From CBFHOS01 sp965657645 (GTDB taxonomy: Bacteria > Pseudomonadota > Alphaproteobacteria > Puniceispirillales > Puniceispirillaceae), in assembly GCA_965657645.1 (NCBI GenBank), contig CBFHOS010000008.1, forward strand, positions 4,446 through 68,445: 64,000 nt of DNA, read 5' to 3'. Both the position numbers and the translations under genes were made by a program. Within the stretch, counting starts at the first letter, position 1; each line of letters opens with the position of its first letter. Shown piece by piece: positions 41,975 through 51,200 of this stretch. Below the pieces are notes generated by a model that did no database searches, was not told where the DNA came from, and saw only the letters and a list, made by a program, of their open reading frames with translations.

Positions 41975-42649
41975 CTAATCACTTTCCGTCTCTTGTGCTA
42001 ACACCTCACGCGCCAGTCCCAAACTGACATGCTTCTTATCTGCAAGAGCTTTTTTATCAATTTTTTCAACAAATTGCCGAACAGCATCAAACGACCGATC
42101 TATCCGAGCCACTACATATTGCCGGACAGTATCAGGGACCGCAAGCTGGCGATCAACAAAATGCTTATCTAGCAACGCCCCCAACAACAGATCATCCGGA
42201 TTGTCGATGCTGGCGAGGGTTATCGCCCGCATCCGAGAGCGCAAATCCGCCAGTGACCACTCCATTTGTGATACTGGCATACGGCTTAACATCAACACTG
42301 AACCGTTCCGGTCCTTGATCCGTGTCAGCAACAAAAACAGGGCCTCTTCGTCCCAATCGGCCCCCGGCATAATGTTATCCAGCAAGAAATGCGAGTCATC
42401 ACCCAGATCCGCAAGCCCGTCAGGGCTCAAACCATCCAGATAATGCGCGCCAGATTGTGCCTGCCACACCGCGCCCAGATGCGACTTTCCCGCGCCCACA
42501 GCGCCGGTGATGTTGAGGCCGCATATCTGGCCCGGCCAATCGGGCCATGTCTCTACGGCGCGCATCGCCAGATCGTTGCAACTGCTGACGATAAATTCAT
42601 CCCAGCCCTCAGCACGGCGAAATTCAAGATCAAGTGGTAGCTGTTCCAT
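41975..42649 (-). CDS. hdaA: DnaA-related regulator, HdaA-like
   Basis: A 224-residue AAA+ protein similar to the ATPase part of DnaA but without the C-terminal DNA-binding domain. Walker A is NITGAVGAGKSHL, the Walker B region LGDDSHFLLDNIMPG, and an arginine-finger area occurs near LRSRMRAITLASID. The opening EQLPLDLEF contains the QLPLDL clamp-binding motif used by Hda to contact the DNA polymerase sliding clamp. It should promote hydrolysis of DnaA-bound ATP after initiation. It lies between the DUF2066 and SDR genes with short gaps of nine and five bases. Confidence 0.9.
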   Translation of the reverse strand: MEQLPLDLEFRRAEGWDEFIVSSCNDLAMRAVETWPDWPGQICGLNITGAVGAGKSHLGAVWQAQSGAHYLDGLSPDGLADLGDDSHFLLDNIMPGADWDEEALFLLLTRIKDRNGSVLMLSRMPVSQMEWSLADLRSRMRAITLASIDNPDDLLLGALLDKHFVDRQLAVPDTVRQYVVARIDRSFDAVRQFVEKIDKKALADKKHVSLGLAREVLAQETESD

Positions 42650-42658
42650 TGCCCGATC

Positions 42659-43849
42659 CTAATCCAGCGTCACAAGGCGTAGGATATTGTCGCCATCTTG
42701 CGGTATAGCCACATTCAACCCATGACTGGCAAGGGCATTTTGCAGAGCCGCCACAGAGCCAGAAAGGCTAATAGTAACAAGTGCTTGATCAACTTTAAGA
42801 ATACGAATTTTATAGCTATTAATCACCGCTATATCATCCAGAACAGCCAAGCGTTCAGACCATTGCGACAATGACGATAACGGTATCTGGAGGGTTACAT
42901 CCAGTGTCTCCATCCCCGAAATGAGGTTGGCCGCATGCCAGCCTGCTTCGACTTCTTGGATGATTTTATCCCGCGCTTTGCCAAGCTGGAGTGATAGATC
43001 ATCCTCGATCGGCACATTCACCATCCGCCCCAATTGGGTTAGACCCTTGCCTTGGTTCGATAATAATTGCCCGCTGACCGTTAACACCCGTTTGGCGCCC
43101 TGATAATCAAGCTGGGCTATCACCAGCAAAACCTGCTTGGCCTTGGCAATCTTGGCCGCGCGGGTCAGCGTGTCGGGATCGGCAATCGCCAAATCTTCTG
43201 CCCGCAGATTGCGTTCGTTGGTGATGGTTGGCGCCAATAGGGTAAATGAGACAAGACCGGTGGCCGATGCAACCGCGTCACGCCACCCAGTTAGCCATTC
43301 GTTATCTTGGCGCCATGCCCGCGCACCTTCTGGGGCCTGCCATACCGGTAAAACCAAAATCTCGGGGCTTGGCAATTCGGCCCATTGCAATCCGGCTTTC
43401 TTGAGCGCCGCGCGCAATCGGCGGGCATCAAAACAGAAATCTAACAACGCGATATAGCGACCTTCCAGTGAGTTTTCTTCGGCAATGTAGACAAAATCGG
43501 TGAATTCATCGAGATCATGTGATGCAATGAAATCACGCGCTTGGGCCTCGTCATGGAGCAACCGATTAAGTACCACAGCGAATCCGGTTTCGGCCGCCGC
43601 CCGCACCCCCATCGTTTGCGCCTCAGTAGCAGTGGCCGCGCGCTGATCAATGCTGATATTCTGCACACCAAATTGCGGCGTGCTACAGACCTCACGGGCA
43701 GCTAGAGGCGGCGCCAATATCACCATAACGCACAGCATCCCGCCCAAAACCGGGCTAGCGAAAACACCTCTAAATGCCGATCTTGGCAAAACGGGTAATC
43801 GGTTTTTCACTCCAGTGACAATTTCCCGAAAGATTAGTGCTGTACGCAT
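42659..43849 (-). CDS. DUF2066 domain protein, exported
   Basis: A 396-residue protein with an N-terminal hydrophobic segment (about residues 29-48) ending in a likely signal-peptide site, followed by the DUF2066 domain: a tract of helix and strand with RAATATEAQTMGVRAAAETGFAVVLNRLL, YIALLDFCFDARRLRAAL, and PEILVLPVWQ. The family has no proven function. Its place directly before hdaA and divergent from purM is a conserved alphaproteobacterial arrangement. It ends ten bases before hdaA starts. Confidence 0.83.
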   Translation of the reverse strand: MRTALIFREIVTGVKNRLPVLPRSAFRGVFASPVLGGMLCVMVILAPPLAAREVCSTPQFGVQNISIDQRAATATEAQTMGVRAAAETGFAVVLNRLLHDEAQARDFIASHDLDEFTDFVYIAEENSLEGRYIALLDFCFDARRLRAALKKAGLQWAELPSPEILVLPVWQAPEGARAWRQDNEWLTGWRDAVASATGLVSFTLLAPTITNERNLRAEDLAIADPDTLTRAAKIAKAKQVLLVIAQLDYQGAKRVLTVSGQLLSNQGKGLTQLGRMVNVPIEDDLSLQLGKARDKIIQEVEAGWHAANLISGMETLDVTLQIPLSSLSQWSERLAVLDDIAVINSYKIRILKVDQALVTISLSGSVAALQNALASHGLNVAIPQDGDNILRLVTLD

Positions 43850-43913
43850 GGTTACAAAGCCTTATGATGACGTTCACAGATTAACTATAGCACTACCGTA
43901 GGACGACGCCAGC

Positions 43914-45011
43914 ATGTCTGACAAACAAACGACATCTTCATCATTAACTTACCGGGATGCAGGGGTCGATATCGATGCTGGCGACGCGTTGATTGGGGAC
44001 ATTGCGCCACATGCAAAACGCACTCGTCGGGCCGGTGCGGATGCCTCTTTAGGCGGCTTTGGCGGGTTGTTTGATCCCCGCGCCGCTGGCTTTACCGATC
44101 CAATTTTAGTTGCCGCGACCGATGGTGTTGGCACCAAGCTAGAGCTTGCTAAAACCCTTAATAAACACCGCGGCCTTGGCATTGATCTGGTTGCGATGTG
44201 CGCAAACGATATCTTAGCACAAGGCGCTATGCCACTATTTTTTCTTGATTATTTTGCCACAGGAAAACTAGAGCCCCATGTCGCCACCGAGGTTATCGCC
44301 GGTATAGCGGATGGCTGTGTGATTAGCGATTGCGCGTTGATTGGCGGGGAAACCGCCGAGATGCCGGGCGTTTATCCCCCCGGCGGTTATGATTTGGCCG
44401 GATTTTGTGTTGGCGCGGCGGAACGGGGTACCTTGCTTGTTCCGGGCCAGCCAAAACAAGGCGATATTGCCATTGCACTGCCCTCTTCCGGCGTCCATTC
44501 AAACGGCTATTCTTTGGTCCGCAAAATCATTGAAGTGACTGGCGCTGATCTTCACGCTCCGGCAAATTTTGGCGGCGATGACCACCAGACGTTGGGGGAT
44601 GCGTTAATCGAGCCAACACGGCTCTATCAAAAATCCGCAAAAATCGCGCTGGAGACTGGCGGGGTTAGCGGCATTGTGCATGTTACTGGTGGTGGTTTGA
44701 TCGAAAACCCACCACGTGTCTATGATGCTGATCTCGCCTTTGAGATGGATTGTGCCGCCGCGTCATTGCCACCTCTGTTCAAATGGCTACGTAATGGCGG
44801 TAATATAGAACCGCTGGAAATGGCGCGAACATTCAATTGTGGTATCGGCATGCTGATCTTTGTCGCCCCCGATAATGCCGAGACTGTTCTCACCGCTCTT
44901 CGCGCCGGCGACGAACCGGCCGAGCCAGACGCCTTTATCGCCGGATCATTGACCGCACGCGGTGATGGCCCAGCCGTAATGCTCCATAATCTTGATCATT
45001 GGGGCGCATAG
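43914..45011 (+). CDS. purM: Phosphoribosylformylglycinamidine cyclo-ligase (AIR synthetase)
   Basis: A 365-residue ATP-dependent enzyme closing the imidazole ring in purine synthesis. The signatures are YRDAGVDIDAGDALI, LVAATDGVGTKLELA, DLVAMCANDILAQGAMPLFFLDYFATG, GGETAEMPGVY and the C-terminal GGLIENPPRV. Length is typical. It begins 64 bases from the divergent DUF2066 gene and is followed 19 bases later by purN, giving a purM-purN operon as in most proteobacteria. Confidence 0.97.
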   Translation: MSDKQTTSSSLTYRDAGVDIDAGDALIGDIAPHAKRTRRAGADASLGGFGGLFDPRAAGFTDPILVAATDGVGTKLELAKTLNKHRGLGIDLVAMCANDILAQGAMPLFFLDYFATGKLEPHVATEVIAGIADGCVISDCALIGGETAEMPGVYPPGGYDLAGFCVGAAERGTLLVPGQPKQGDIAIALPSSGVHSNGYSLVRKIIEVTGADLHAPANFGGDDHQTLGDALIEPTRLYQKSAKIALETGGVSGIVHVTGGGLIENPPRVYDADLAFEMDCAAASLPPLFKWLRNGGNIEPLEMARTFNCGIGMLIFVAPDNAETVLTALRAGDEPAEPDAFIAGSLTARGDGPAVMLHNLDHWGA

Positions 45012-45030
45012 TGGTGGTAAGGTTCGTCTG

Positions 45031-45702
45031 ATGCGGATTGCCATTCTGATTTCTGGACGCGGTTCCAATATGCTGCGCCTTGCCGATTTCATTGCCGCGC
45101 AAGCCTTACCGGTCGAAATTGCTTTGGTGGCAAGCAATAAACCATGCGCCGGCATCGACAACGCGAACCAACGCGGCCTGTCTACTGCGGTTTTTGAACG
45201 TAAGGCATATGGCGACAAAGCCAGTCAGGAACAGGCACTTGGCGATGCAATTGCCGCCGCCAATGTCGATTTTATTCTGTTGGCTGGCTATATGGCGATA
45301 TTGGGTGCTGATTTCGTCGATCGATTTGCCAATAAAACAATCAATATACACCCCTCTCTTTTGCCCGATTTCAAGGGGCTGGATACACATGAACGCGCCC
45401 TCGCCGCCGGGGTAACGCATCACGGCGTCAGCATTCATCTGGTTACCGCGGCGCTGGATGACGGGCCAATACTGGCACAGGCGGCTTTGCCCATTGCACA
45501 GGACGATACTAGCGACAGCCTTGCTGGCCATGTTCTAACCCTCGAACATGCCCTCTATCCGTTTGTTCTTGCGGCATTATCCCAGGGGAATTTGACAATC
45601 GATGGTGACGCGGTGCATTGGCGTGATGGGCCAGAATTTCTGGCGCAAATGCCGGACGATATGGCGCAAAAGCTGCTTTCCACAATAATCTGGCCAGCTT
45701 AA
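45031..45702 (+). CDS. purN: Phosphoribosylglycinamide formyltransferase
   Basis: A 223-residue enzyme that transfers a formyl group from 10-formyl-tetrahydrofolate to GAR. It opens RIAILISGRGSNMLRLADFI, has LAGYMAILGADFVDRFANKTINIHPSLLPDFKGLDTHERAL with the catalytic Asn-His-Asp set, and the HLVTAALDDGPILAQAALP segment. ATG at 45031 is preferred over an upstream ATG inside purM, as PurN begins with this strand. A 166-base gap follows before the oxidase microprotein. Confidence 0.96.
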   Translation: MRIAILISGRGSNMLRLADFIAAQALPVEIALVASNKPCAGIDNANQRGLSTAVFERKAYGDKASQEQALGDAIAAANVDFILLAGYMAILGADFVDRFANKTINIHPSLLPDFKGLDTHERALAAGVTHHGVSIHLVTAALDDGPILAQAALPIAQDDTSDSLAGHVLTLEHALYPFVLAALSQGNLTIDGDAVHWRDGPEFLAQMPDDMAQKLLSTIIWPA

Positions 45703-45868
45703 CCTTTGCACAAATGTTTACATCTATTTTTACATCAGTATTTAGGGTGCATATTTTTTAGAAACCGAATAGCCGGACAAGGATTGATTTTGATCTCACA
45801 TTCGGCGATAAAAGGGCCAGATTTGACGCAAGGGGCCCTATACGGCCACCGAATTAGAGGACAAAAAC

Positions 45869-46000
45869 ATGGATACCAGCAATTTTGACAAGCAAGCCCA
45901 TCAGCATCTGTCAATTTATCACTCAGTCATGAACGGCGCCAAAATCGTTGGTGGCTTGGTTATCCTGACGTTGATTGTGATGGCAATCACTCTGCTCTAG
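45869..46000 (+). CDS. aa3-type cytochrome c oxidase subunit IV
   Basis: A 43-residue protein, too short for many gene finders. It opens with MDTSNFDKQAHQHLSIYHSV, then a single transmembrane helix (about residues 24-42, KIVGGLVILTLIVMAITLL). This matches the one-helix subunit IV of bacterial aa3 oxidases, seen mainly in alphaproteobacteria. A GAGGAC site precedes the ATG. No other oxidase genes are nearby, so it is encoded apart from the main complex. An efficient terminator follows. Confidence 0.9.
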   Translation: MDTSNFDKQAHQHLSIYHSVMNGAKIVGGLVILTLIVMAITLL

Positions 46001-46063
46001 ACTCCGTCTGCTTTAGACAGGATCCTCATCCCCAGCGGATGAAAATACAGATTTAGACAAAGC

Positions 46064-46091
46064 AAAAGGCGGGAATTACCCCGCCTTTTTT
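46064..46091. terminator. Bidirectional rho-independent terminator
   Basis: AAAAGGCGGG (46064-46073) pairs with CCCGCCTTTT (46080-46089), followed by more T on the plus strand; the A-tract gives a T-run on the minus strand too. It sits between the oxidase subunit IV gene (plus) and ndk (minus) and can end both transcripts. Confidence 0.88.
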
Positions 46092-46134
46092 GTTTGTTAT
46101 CACGCTATATAACCGCTGTGCGATTATCCGGTAA

Positions 46135-46557
46135 TTATCCTGTGATTTCGCTACCTGCAAAGAAATAGGCGATTTCGATCTCGGCATTCTCTGGGCTGTC
46201 AGAACCGTGCACTGAATTGGCTTCGATTGATTCTGCAAAATCCTTACGGATTGTGCCGTCTGCGGCTTCAGCTGGGTTAGTTGCGCCCATTGTTTCGCGG
46301 TTAAGAGCAATCGCGTTTTCACCCTCAAGCACCTGTAGAACAACGGGACCAGATGTCATGAATGCCACTAGATCGCCATAAAACGGGCGCTCTGCATGAA
46401 CAGCGTAGAATGCTTCGGCTTCGGCTTTGCTCAATTGCTTGCGCTTTTGGGCAACGATGCGCAGACCAGCACCCTCGAGGCGCGCATTGATCGCACCTGT
46501 CAGATTGCGGCGGGTGGCGTCGGGCTTGATGATAGAAAAGGTTCTTTGAAGAGCCAT
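46135..46557 (-). CDS. ndk: Nucleoside diphosphate kinase
   Basis: A 140-residue enzyme that balances nucleoside triphosphates through a phosphohistidine. The opening LQRTFSIIKPDATRRNLTGAI, the RPFYGDLVAFMTSGPVV segment and the active-site histidine in NSVHGSDSPENAEIEIAYFF are standard. AAAAAGGAAG precedes the ATG. The leader contains two adjacent palindromes. It is last in the pepA-holC-ndk direction, with a 235-base gap after holC. Confidence 0.97.
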   Translation of the reverse strand: MALQRTFSIIKPDATRRNLTGAINARLEGAGLRIVAQKRKQLSKAEAEAFYAVHAERPFYGDLVAFMTSGPVVLQVLEGENAIALNRETMGATNPAEAADGTIRKDFAESIEANSVHGSDSPENAEIEIAYFFAGSEITG

Positions 46558-46574
46558 GATACTTCCTTTTTACG

Positions 46575-46604
46575 TTAAGATCTTAAGCCAGATATAGTCT
46601 GGCT
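46575..46604 (-). promoter_or_regulatory. Adjacent palindromes in the ndk leader
   Basis: TTAAGATCTTAA (46575-46586) is a perfect 12-base palindrome about 18 bases before the ndk start. It abuts AGCCAGA-TATAG-TCTGGCT (46586-46604), a perfect seven-base stem. As RNA on the minus strand the second would form a hairpin just before the ndk ribosome site; the first could be a protein site. The remaining part of the gap up to holC shows nothing recognised. Confidence 0.35.
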
Positions 46605-46792
46605 CATATCAGCTGGTGAATGATTGTCATTCGGGACTAGATGTCGTTTGGCGGAGATTGATCAATCGGGCCGCCTCCCGCAATTCTGTTAAAACAGGTG
46701 TCTGGCAAATACATATTTGCAAAACCAGATCAGATGCCGCCTTCATAGGCAAAACTGCCTCACTTAACAAGCGCAAAATCAAGCGGCGGCGT

Positions 46793-47245
46793 CTATGCCT
46801 TTTTCTGCCACCGGCCGTCATCATCTTGACCGAAATAGCTAGCGGAAACATCCGCCATCGCGCTGATCTGTTTCCATTGGACACGGGCTTGCTCTACCTG
46901 CGCGTCTGAGCCACCATCAAACAGGATAAAGGCACGTTCCACCGCATCCCATTTTGACGGCATAACCCCATGCGTTAGAAACAAGAACGGGGCTTTAATC
47001 GGGTTAGTATCTGGATCCGTTGAAATCCAAACTTTCGCCCGATCCGCGCCCGCACCATCATCGATTCCATGCGGCAACCATGAATCGTCCTCATAGCTCC
47101 ATAGTAAATCATCAAGCCCCGACGCGACTGGCTTTGGGCATAAGATCAAGCCCGTTTTCCCAGCCGCGAGGGTCTTTTTCAACAGCATGATGAGCGCTGT
47201 TTCCAGCGGTGATTGTGTTAGATGGTAGAAATCAATCTGCGTCAT
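46793..47245 (-). CDS. holC: DNA polymerase III chi subunit
   Basis: A 150-residue clamp-loader accessory protein that links the polymerase to single-strand-binding protein. The pattern is MTQIDFYHLTQSPLETALIMLLKKTLAAGKTGLIL, the DDLLWSYEDDSWLPHG signature, then PFLFLTHG and a final ERAFILFDGG strand. ATG at 47245 is chosen, as longer in-frame starts would add 40 residues overlapping pepA. It overlaps the pepA end by 14 bases; the pepA-holC pair is a common proteobacterial order. Confidence 0.92.
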   Translation of the reverse strand: MTQIDFYHLTQSPLETALIMLLKKTLAAGKTGLILCPKPVASGLDDLLWSYEDDSWLPHGIDDGAGADRAKVWISTDPDTNPIKAPFLFLTHGVMPSKWDAVERAFILFDGGSDAQVEQARVQWKQISAMADVSASYFGQDDDGRWQKKA

Positions 47246-48719
47246 CACTAGACGACAAGCTTGCATCGCTCCAATCATCGATAAGTCGGTTGAGCAACCG
47301 AACCCCATAGCCAGTGCCGCCCTTTGGCACAGTTGGCATCGGTTTATCGGACCATGCCTTGCCGGCAATATCCAGATGCGCCCACGGGGTATCGGTCACA
47401 AACCGCTCTAGGAAACAGGCGGCGGTAATCGAACCACCATAAGGCCCGCCAATATTTTTCATATCGGCAATATGCGATTTTAGCATCTTGTTATAGGTCT
47501 CGCCCATCGGCATCCGCCAAACAGGCTCGCCAGTGGCACTGCCAGCCGATGATAGCTGGCTGGACAGATCATCCGAATTAGAGAACATACCACCATATTC
47601 CTTACCCAGAGCCACCAGAATAGCACCAGTAAGGGTCGCCAAATTAACCATCGCCTTTGGTTTGAACTTGGTTTCGGTATAATGCAATGCATCAGCCAGC
47701 ACGAGGCGTCCTTCGGCATCGGTATTGATCACCTCGATGGTTTTGCCGGACATCGCCGTTACCACATCACCGGGGCGCTGGGCGTTGCCATCAGGCATGT
47801 TTTCCACCAAACCGATCACACCGACGACGTTTTTCGTCAATTTACGACCAGCCACAGCGCACATCGCGCCCGTGACCGCCGCCGCGCCGCCCATATCCCA
47901 TTTCATGTCTTCCATGCCTTTAGGGGGCTTTAGCGAGATACCGCCAGTATCGAATGTCACGCCCTTGCCAACAAGCGCAATCGGCGCTTCATCGCCGCCA
48001 CCGCGCCAGTTCATAACCACCATGCGAGATTCGCGGCGACTACCCTGTCCAACACCAAGCAATGCGCCCATGCCGAGCTTTTCCATCGCGGGTTCGTCCA
48101 GTATTTCGATCTCCAGCCCCAAATCAGCCAACGCCGCACAGCGATCAGCAAATGCCACCGGATATAGCTTGTTGGCCGGTTCAAACACCAGATCGCGGGC
48201 CATAGTGACACCGGCAACCAATGCATCGCGATCAGTCATCAGCGGATCATCATCACCCAATGCCGCGGCTTGAACCTGAATAGTCACCGAATTCTCGGCG
48301 CTGTCGCTCTCAGTGAAATATTGCTCAAAGTGATAACCCGCTAGCTTTGCACCAAAGACAATGTCCGCCATGATCTCTGGATCAAGGTTATGTTCTGGCA
48401 TAAAGGCGCGCTTTTGCACGCCGGCGCCTACGGCTTGGAAAATCTTACCACCGATATCCTCAGCTTTGCGGCCCGCCTTAAGGCCCTTACCGGCCTCACC
48501 TGTGCCAACAAGGATATAACAGCCCGTTTCACAGTAAATCGTCTGGATTTTTCCGGCATCACCCTTGAATTGGGCGGTCGCCATAGCGGCGATAACCGCA
48601 GCCGCGGTATCCCGCTCTAAATGCGGCAATAGCTCGGCATTAGCACCAATGAGGCAGATCGTTGCAAAATCACCCTTTGGGGCGTCATTTACGAATGAAA
48701 ACTGTAATTTCGTAGCCAT
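47232..48719 (-). CDS. pepA: Leucyl aminopeptidase
   Basis: A 495-residue M17 metallo-aminopeptidase. The catalytic domain shows VGKGVTFDTGGISLKPPKGMEDMKWDMGGAAAV with the first zinc ligands, and the hallmark VINTDAEGRLVLADAL. The N-terminal domain carries the usual macro-like fold, with no loss. It forms hexamers that remove N-terminal residues from peptides; E. coli PepA also binds DNA in Xer recombination and carAB control. It has a good promoter at 48760-48788. Confidence 0.96.
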   Translation of the reverse strand: MATKLQFSFVNDAPKGDFATICLIGANAELLPHLERDTAAAVIAAMATAQFKGDAGKIQTIYCETGCYILVGTGEAGKGLKAGRKAEDIGGKIFQAVGAGVQKRAFMPEHNLDPEIMADIVFGAKLAGYHFEQYFTESDSAENSVTIQVQAAALGDDDPLMTDRDALVAGVTMARDLVFEPANKLYPVAFADRCAALADLGLEIEILDEPAMEKLGMGALLGVGQGSRRESRMVVMNWRGGGDEAPIALVGKGVTFDTGGISLKPPKGMEDMKWDMGGAAAVTGAMCAVAGRKLTKNVVGVIGLVENMPDGNAQRPGDVVTAMSGKTIEVINTDAEGRLVLADALHYTETKFKPKAMVNLATLTGAILVALGKEYGGMFSNSDDLSSQLSSAGSATGEPVWRMPMGETYNKMLKSHIADMKNIGGPYGGSITAACFLERFVTDTPWAHLDIAGKAWSDKPMPTVPKGGTGYGVRLLNRLIDDWSDASLSSSDDAD

Positions 48720-48759
48720 AGAATACCTTAAATCCTTTTAGTGGTTAGACCCTTGCTTG

Positions 48760-48788
48760 ATAAAACAACCAGACCAATCACCTGTCAA
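48760..48788 (-). promoter_or_regulatory. pepA promoter
   Basis: On the minus strand TTGACA (48783-48788) and TTTTAT (48760-48765) are 17 bases apart, placing transcription start about 35 bases upstream of the pepA ATG. The rest of the 248-base divergent gap to lptF must contain the lptF promoter, which I could not place. Confidence 0.6.
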
Positions 48789-48967
48789 ATTGCATATCAA
48801 ACCATGATCGTCTGAGTATCTCTTTGCAAAACGCTTTCGCCAACCGACAGACCGCGCCGCCTTTAGGCTAGCATAGCAAAGTAAATTTGCCGATGATTGC
48901 CCTCATTAGTTTTGCGTTTCACAAGACTGATGTGTTATCTAACACCCTGAACTTCAATGGAACACCC

Positions 48968-50086
48968 ATGCAATTTGACCGATATATTTTCTGGCAGCTA
49001 ATTCGCACGACCTTTGCGGTGACCAGCGTGCTGGTCGGCATTGTCTGGTTGTTTCAAACCATCAAGCTTTTGGAATTGGTGGTGAACAAAGGCGCTAGCA
49101 TCGGTGACTTTATTTTGATGTCGGTCGCGGTAATGCCTTTATGGCTTACGATCGCCATGCCAATTGGGGCGTTTGTCGCCTTGCAATGGGTGTTTCACCG
49201 GATCATTTCCGATCGCGAATTGACCGTGATGCAGGCGGTTGGCCTAAGCCCCATGCAGATTGCCCGGGCGCCGATTTATTTTGGCACAACCATTACCTTG
49301 ATGCTGATGGTGAATTCGAGCTTCATTCTGCCCAATTCCTTTGCCCTATATAAAGAAATGCAATTCCAGATCCGCAATAGCATCCCGACTATTTTGCTCC
49401 AAGATGGCGTGTTTATTGATATCGTTGACGGCATGACCATTTTGATTGGCAAACGGCCACGCAATGGCGTTGCTGAGGATGTGTTCATCCATGACGCAAG
49501 AGACGCCGACAAGGTGACCTCCGTTACTGCCAAATACGGAAAATTCATCAATGATCGCGGCGTGCCAAAACTTATTTTGCAAAATGGTCAGCGCGCAGAA
49601 CTCAGCGATGACGGATCGTCCAGTGCGTTGTTGTTGTTTGACACACATACCTTGTCGATCACCCCACGTGCATCAAAACCGGCTACCCGCTCGCCAATTG
49701 ATATGAACGAAGACAATATCGTTAACCTGCTTAATCCGGACAAATCACCGGCACCGCGCTATTACCCTGAACGGCGGGCCGAGGGTCATTACCGGATCAT
49801 CTCTCCCTTTTTAGGCTTGGCTTTGGTGATGATGACGCTGGCGATTACCTTGCGGGGCCAAATTAGGCGCGATCTGTGGTTGCGGCGCTCTTTTGTTAGC
49901 ATTGCCGCTGGCTTGTCGCTAATCATGCTGACCGTTGTAACCAGAGGATTGATTGCTAGCCATCCTATCGCCATTCCGCTGATCTATACGATCGTGCTAC
50001 TGCCCTGTATCGTTAGTCTTGTGCCGTTGCTTGGCGGGTTTGAAGCGCTATTTATGCGGCGCGTGTCAAAGGGGTCACCTTCATGA
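48968..50086 (+). CDS. lptF: LPS export ABC transporter permease LptF
   Basis: A 372-residue YjgP/YjgQ-family membrane protein. It has an N-terminal group of helices beginning QFDRYIFWQLIRTTFAVTS, a periplasmic beta-jellyroll-like domain (about residues 130-240, including DGVFIDIVDGMTILIGKR), and three C-terminal helices. With LptG and the ATPase LptB it extracts lipopolysaccharide from the inner membrane. ATG at 48968 is preferred; an upstream TTG at 48887 would add 27 residues without membrane or family features. It overlaps lptG by four bases (ATGA). Confidence 0.92.
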   Translation: MQFDRYIFWQLIRTTFAVTSVLVGIVWLFQTIKLLELVVNKGASIGDFILMSVAVMPLWLTIAMPIGAFVALQWVFHRIISDRELTVMQAVGLSPMQIARAPIYFGTTITLMLMVNSSFILPNSFALYKEMQFQIRNSIPTILLQDGVFIDIVDGMTILIGKRPRNGVAEDVFIHDARDADKVTSVTAKYGKFINDRGVPKLILQNGQRAELSDDGSSSALLLFDTHTLSITPRASKPATRSPIDMNEDNIVNLLNPDKSPAPRYYPERRAEGHYRIISPFLGLALVMMTLAITLRGQIRRDLWLRRSFVSIAAGLSLIMLTVVTRGLIASHPIAIPLIYTIVLLPCIVSLVPLLGGFEALFMRRVSKGSPS

Positions 50087-51189
50087 CCAGCCTGTTCGTC
50101 TTCGGCACATTGTTTCGGTATTTTGCATTGCGCTATCTTGCATGGGTTGCGCTGTGCGTCTTGGGCCTCGCTGGCATCGTTTCGATCATTCAAACGGTAG
50201 AGCTAATTCGCCGCGTTAGCGTTCTGGCGCGTGACAATGTTGAAATGAATTTCATTGCGATGGCATTTTTGAATATGCCGTCGGTGATTGAGCTCATCCT
50301 ACCGTTCGGCCTGCTTGCTGGCTCGATGCTGTGCTTTAACGCTTGGAACAAATCCAACGAATTCACCGTTACCAGAGGCCTTGGACATTCTATCTGGACA
50401 TCGCTAAGCCCGGTGGTCATCTCCGCTCTGGCGGTAGGTATTGGCTTTATTGCGATCATCAATCCGATTGGTTCGGTTACTTCACAGCGATATGAAAACC
50501 AAATGGATGCGGTTTTTGGCGGTAATCAACAAAACTTGACGGTAAATGCCGATGGCGTTTGGCTTAAGGATATTCAGCAAGACCGCCGGTTTATCATCCA
50601 TGGCGACCAATTGAATGTCGAAACCTCGAGTATCATGGCCCCAATCATCTACAGCTTCTCAAATGATGAGGGTCTGGAATGGCGGATGCGCGGTATTAGC
50701 ATGCGGCTGACCCAAAGCGGTTGGATCGTTGAAGACGCCGTACAATGGAGCAATGACGGTCTTCGAAAAGAGCGCGGCGATATCATGCTTGCGACGCAGA
50801 TGACATCGCTCAACCTGATGCGCTCTAGTGCCCCGCCGCACACTATTCCAGTATTTTCCCTGCCGCAGTTTATTGGCGTTCTGGAACAGGCAGGCTTGCC
50901 GAGTGTCGAGCACCGGATTTATCTTCACCAACTATTGGCCCTACCCTTGTTGATGATTGGAATTTCCATGCTGGGTGCGCGGTTCACCCTTAGAAACGTG
51001 ATGCGTGGACGGCCTATGCAGCTATTCACGCGCGGCGTTGTTATCGCTGTTACAATCTTTTTCTTTAGTTACTTTATGAAGATCATGGGCACGTCATTAC
51101 GCGTCCCAGCAACAGTAGCCGGATGGGCGCCTGCTGTGATAGTATTCCTAGCCGGAGCCGCCTTTATAGCGCGCCTCGACGAATCTTGA
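50083..51189 (+). CDS. lptG: LPS export ABC transporter permease LptG
   Basis: A 368-residue partner of LptF with the same layout: N-terminal helices (LFRYFALRYLAWVALCVLGLAG), the IELILPFGLLAGSMLCFNAWNKSNEFTVTRGLG coupling region that contacts the ATPase, a periplasmic domain, and C-terminal helices around LPLLMIGISMLGARF. It overlaps lptF by four bases and is followed by surA after 11 bases. In most related bacteria the outer-membrane translocon gene lptD lies between lptG and surA; here it is absent. Confidence 0.92.
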   Translation: MTSLFVFGTLFRYFALRYLAWVALCVLGLAGIVSIIQTVELIRRVSVLARDNVEMNFIAMAFLNMPSVIELILPFGLLAGSMLCFNAWNKSNEFTVTRGLGHSIWTSLSPVVISALAVGIGFIAIINPIGSVTSQRYENQMDAVFGGNQQNLTVNADGVWLKDIQQDRRFIIHGDQLNVETSSIMAPIIYSFSNDEGLEWRMRGISMRLTQSGWIVEDAVQWSNDGLRKERGDIMLATQMTSLNLMRSSAPPHTIPVFSLPQFIGVLEQAGLPSVEHRIYLHQLLALPLLMIGISMLGARFTLRNVMRGRPMQLFTRGVVIAVTIFFFSYFMKIMGTSLRVPATVAGWAPAVIVFLAGAAFIARLDES

Positions 51190-51200
51190 GAGAAAACAAA

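Noticed and set aside
45784..45797. FNR-like sequence (TTGAT-TTTG-ATCTC) before the oxidase subunit IV gene
   Set aside because: The second half-site lacks TCAA, so the match is too weak despite a suggestive position.
46616..46909. 97-residue plus-strand frame before pepA-holC
   Set aside because: Partly antisense to holC, no ribosome site, no recognisable features.
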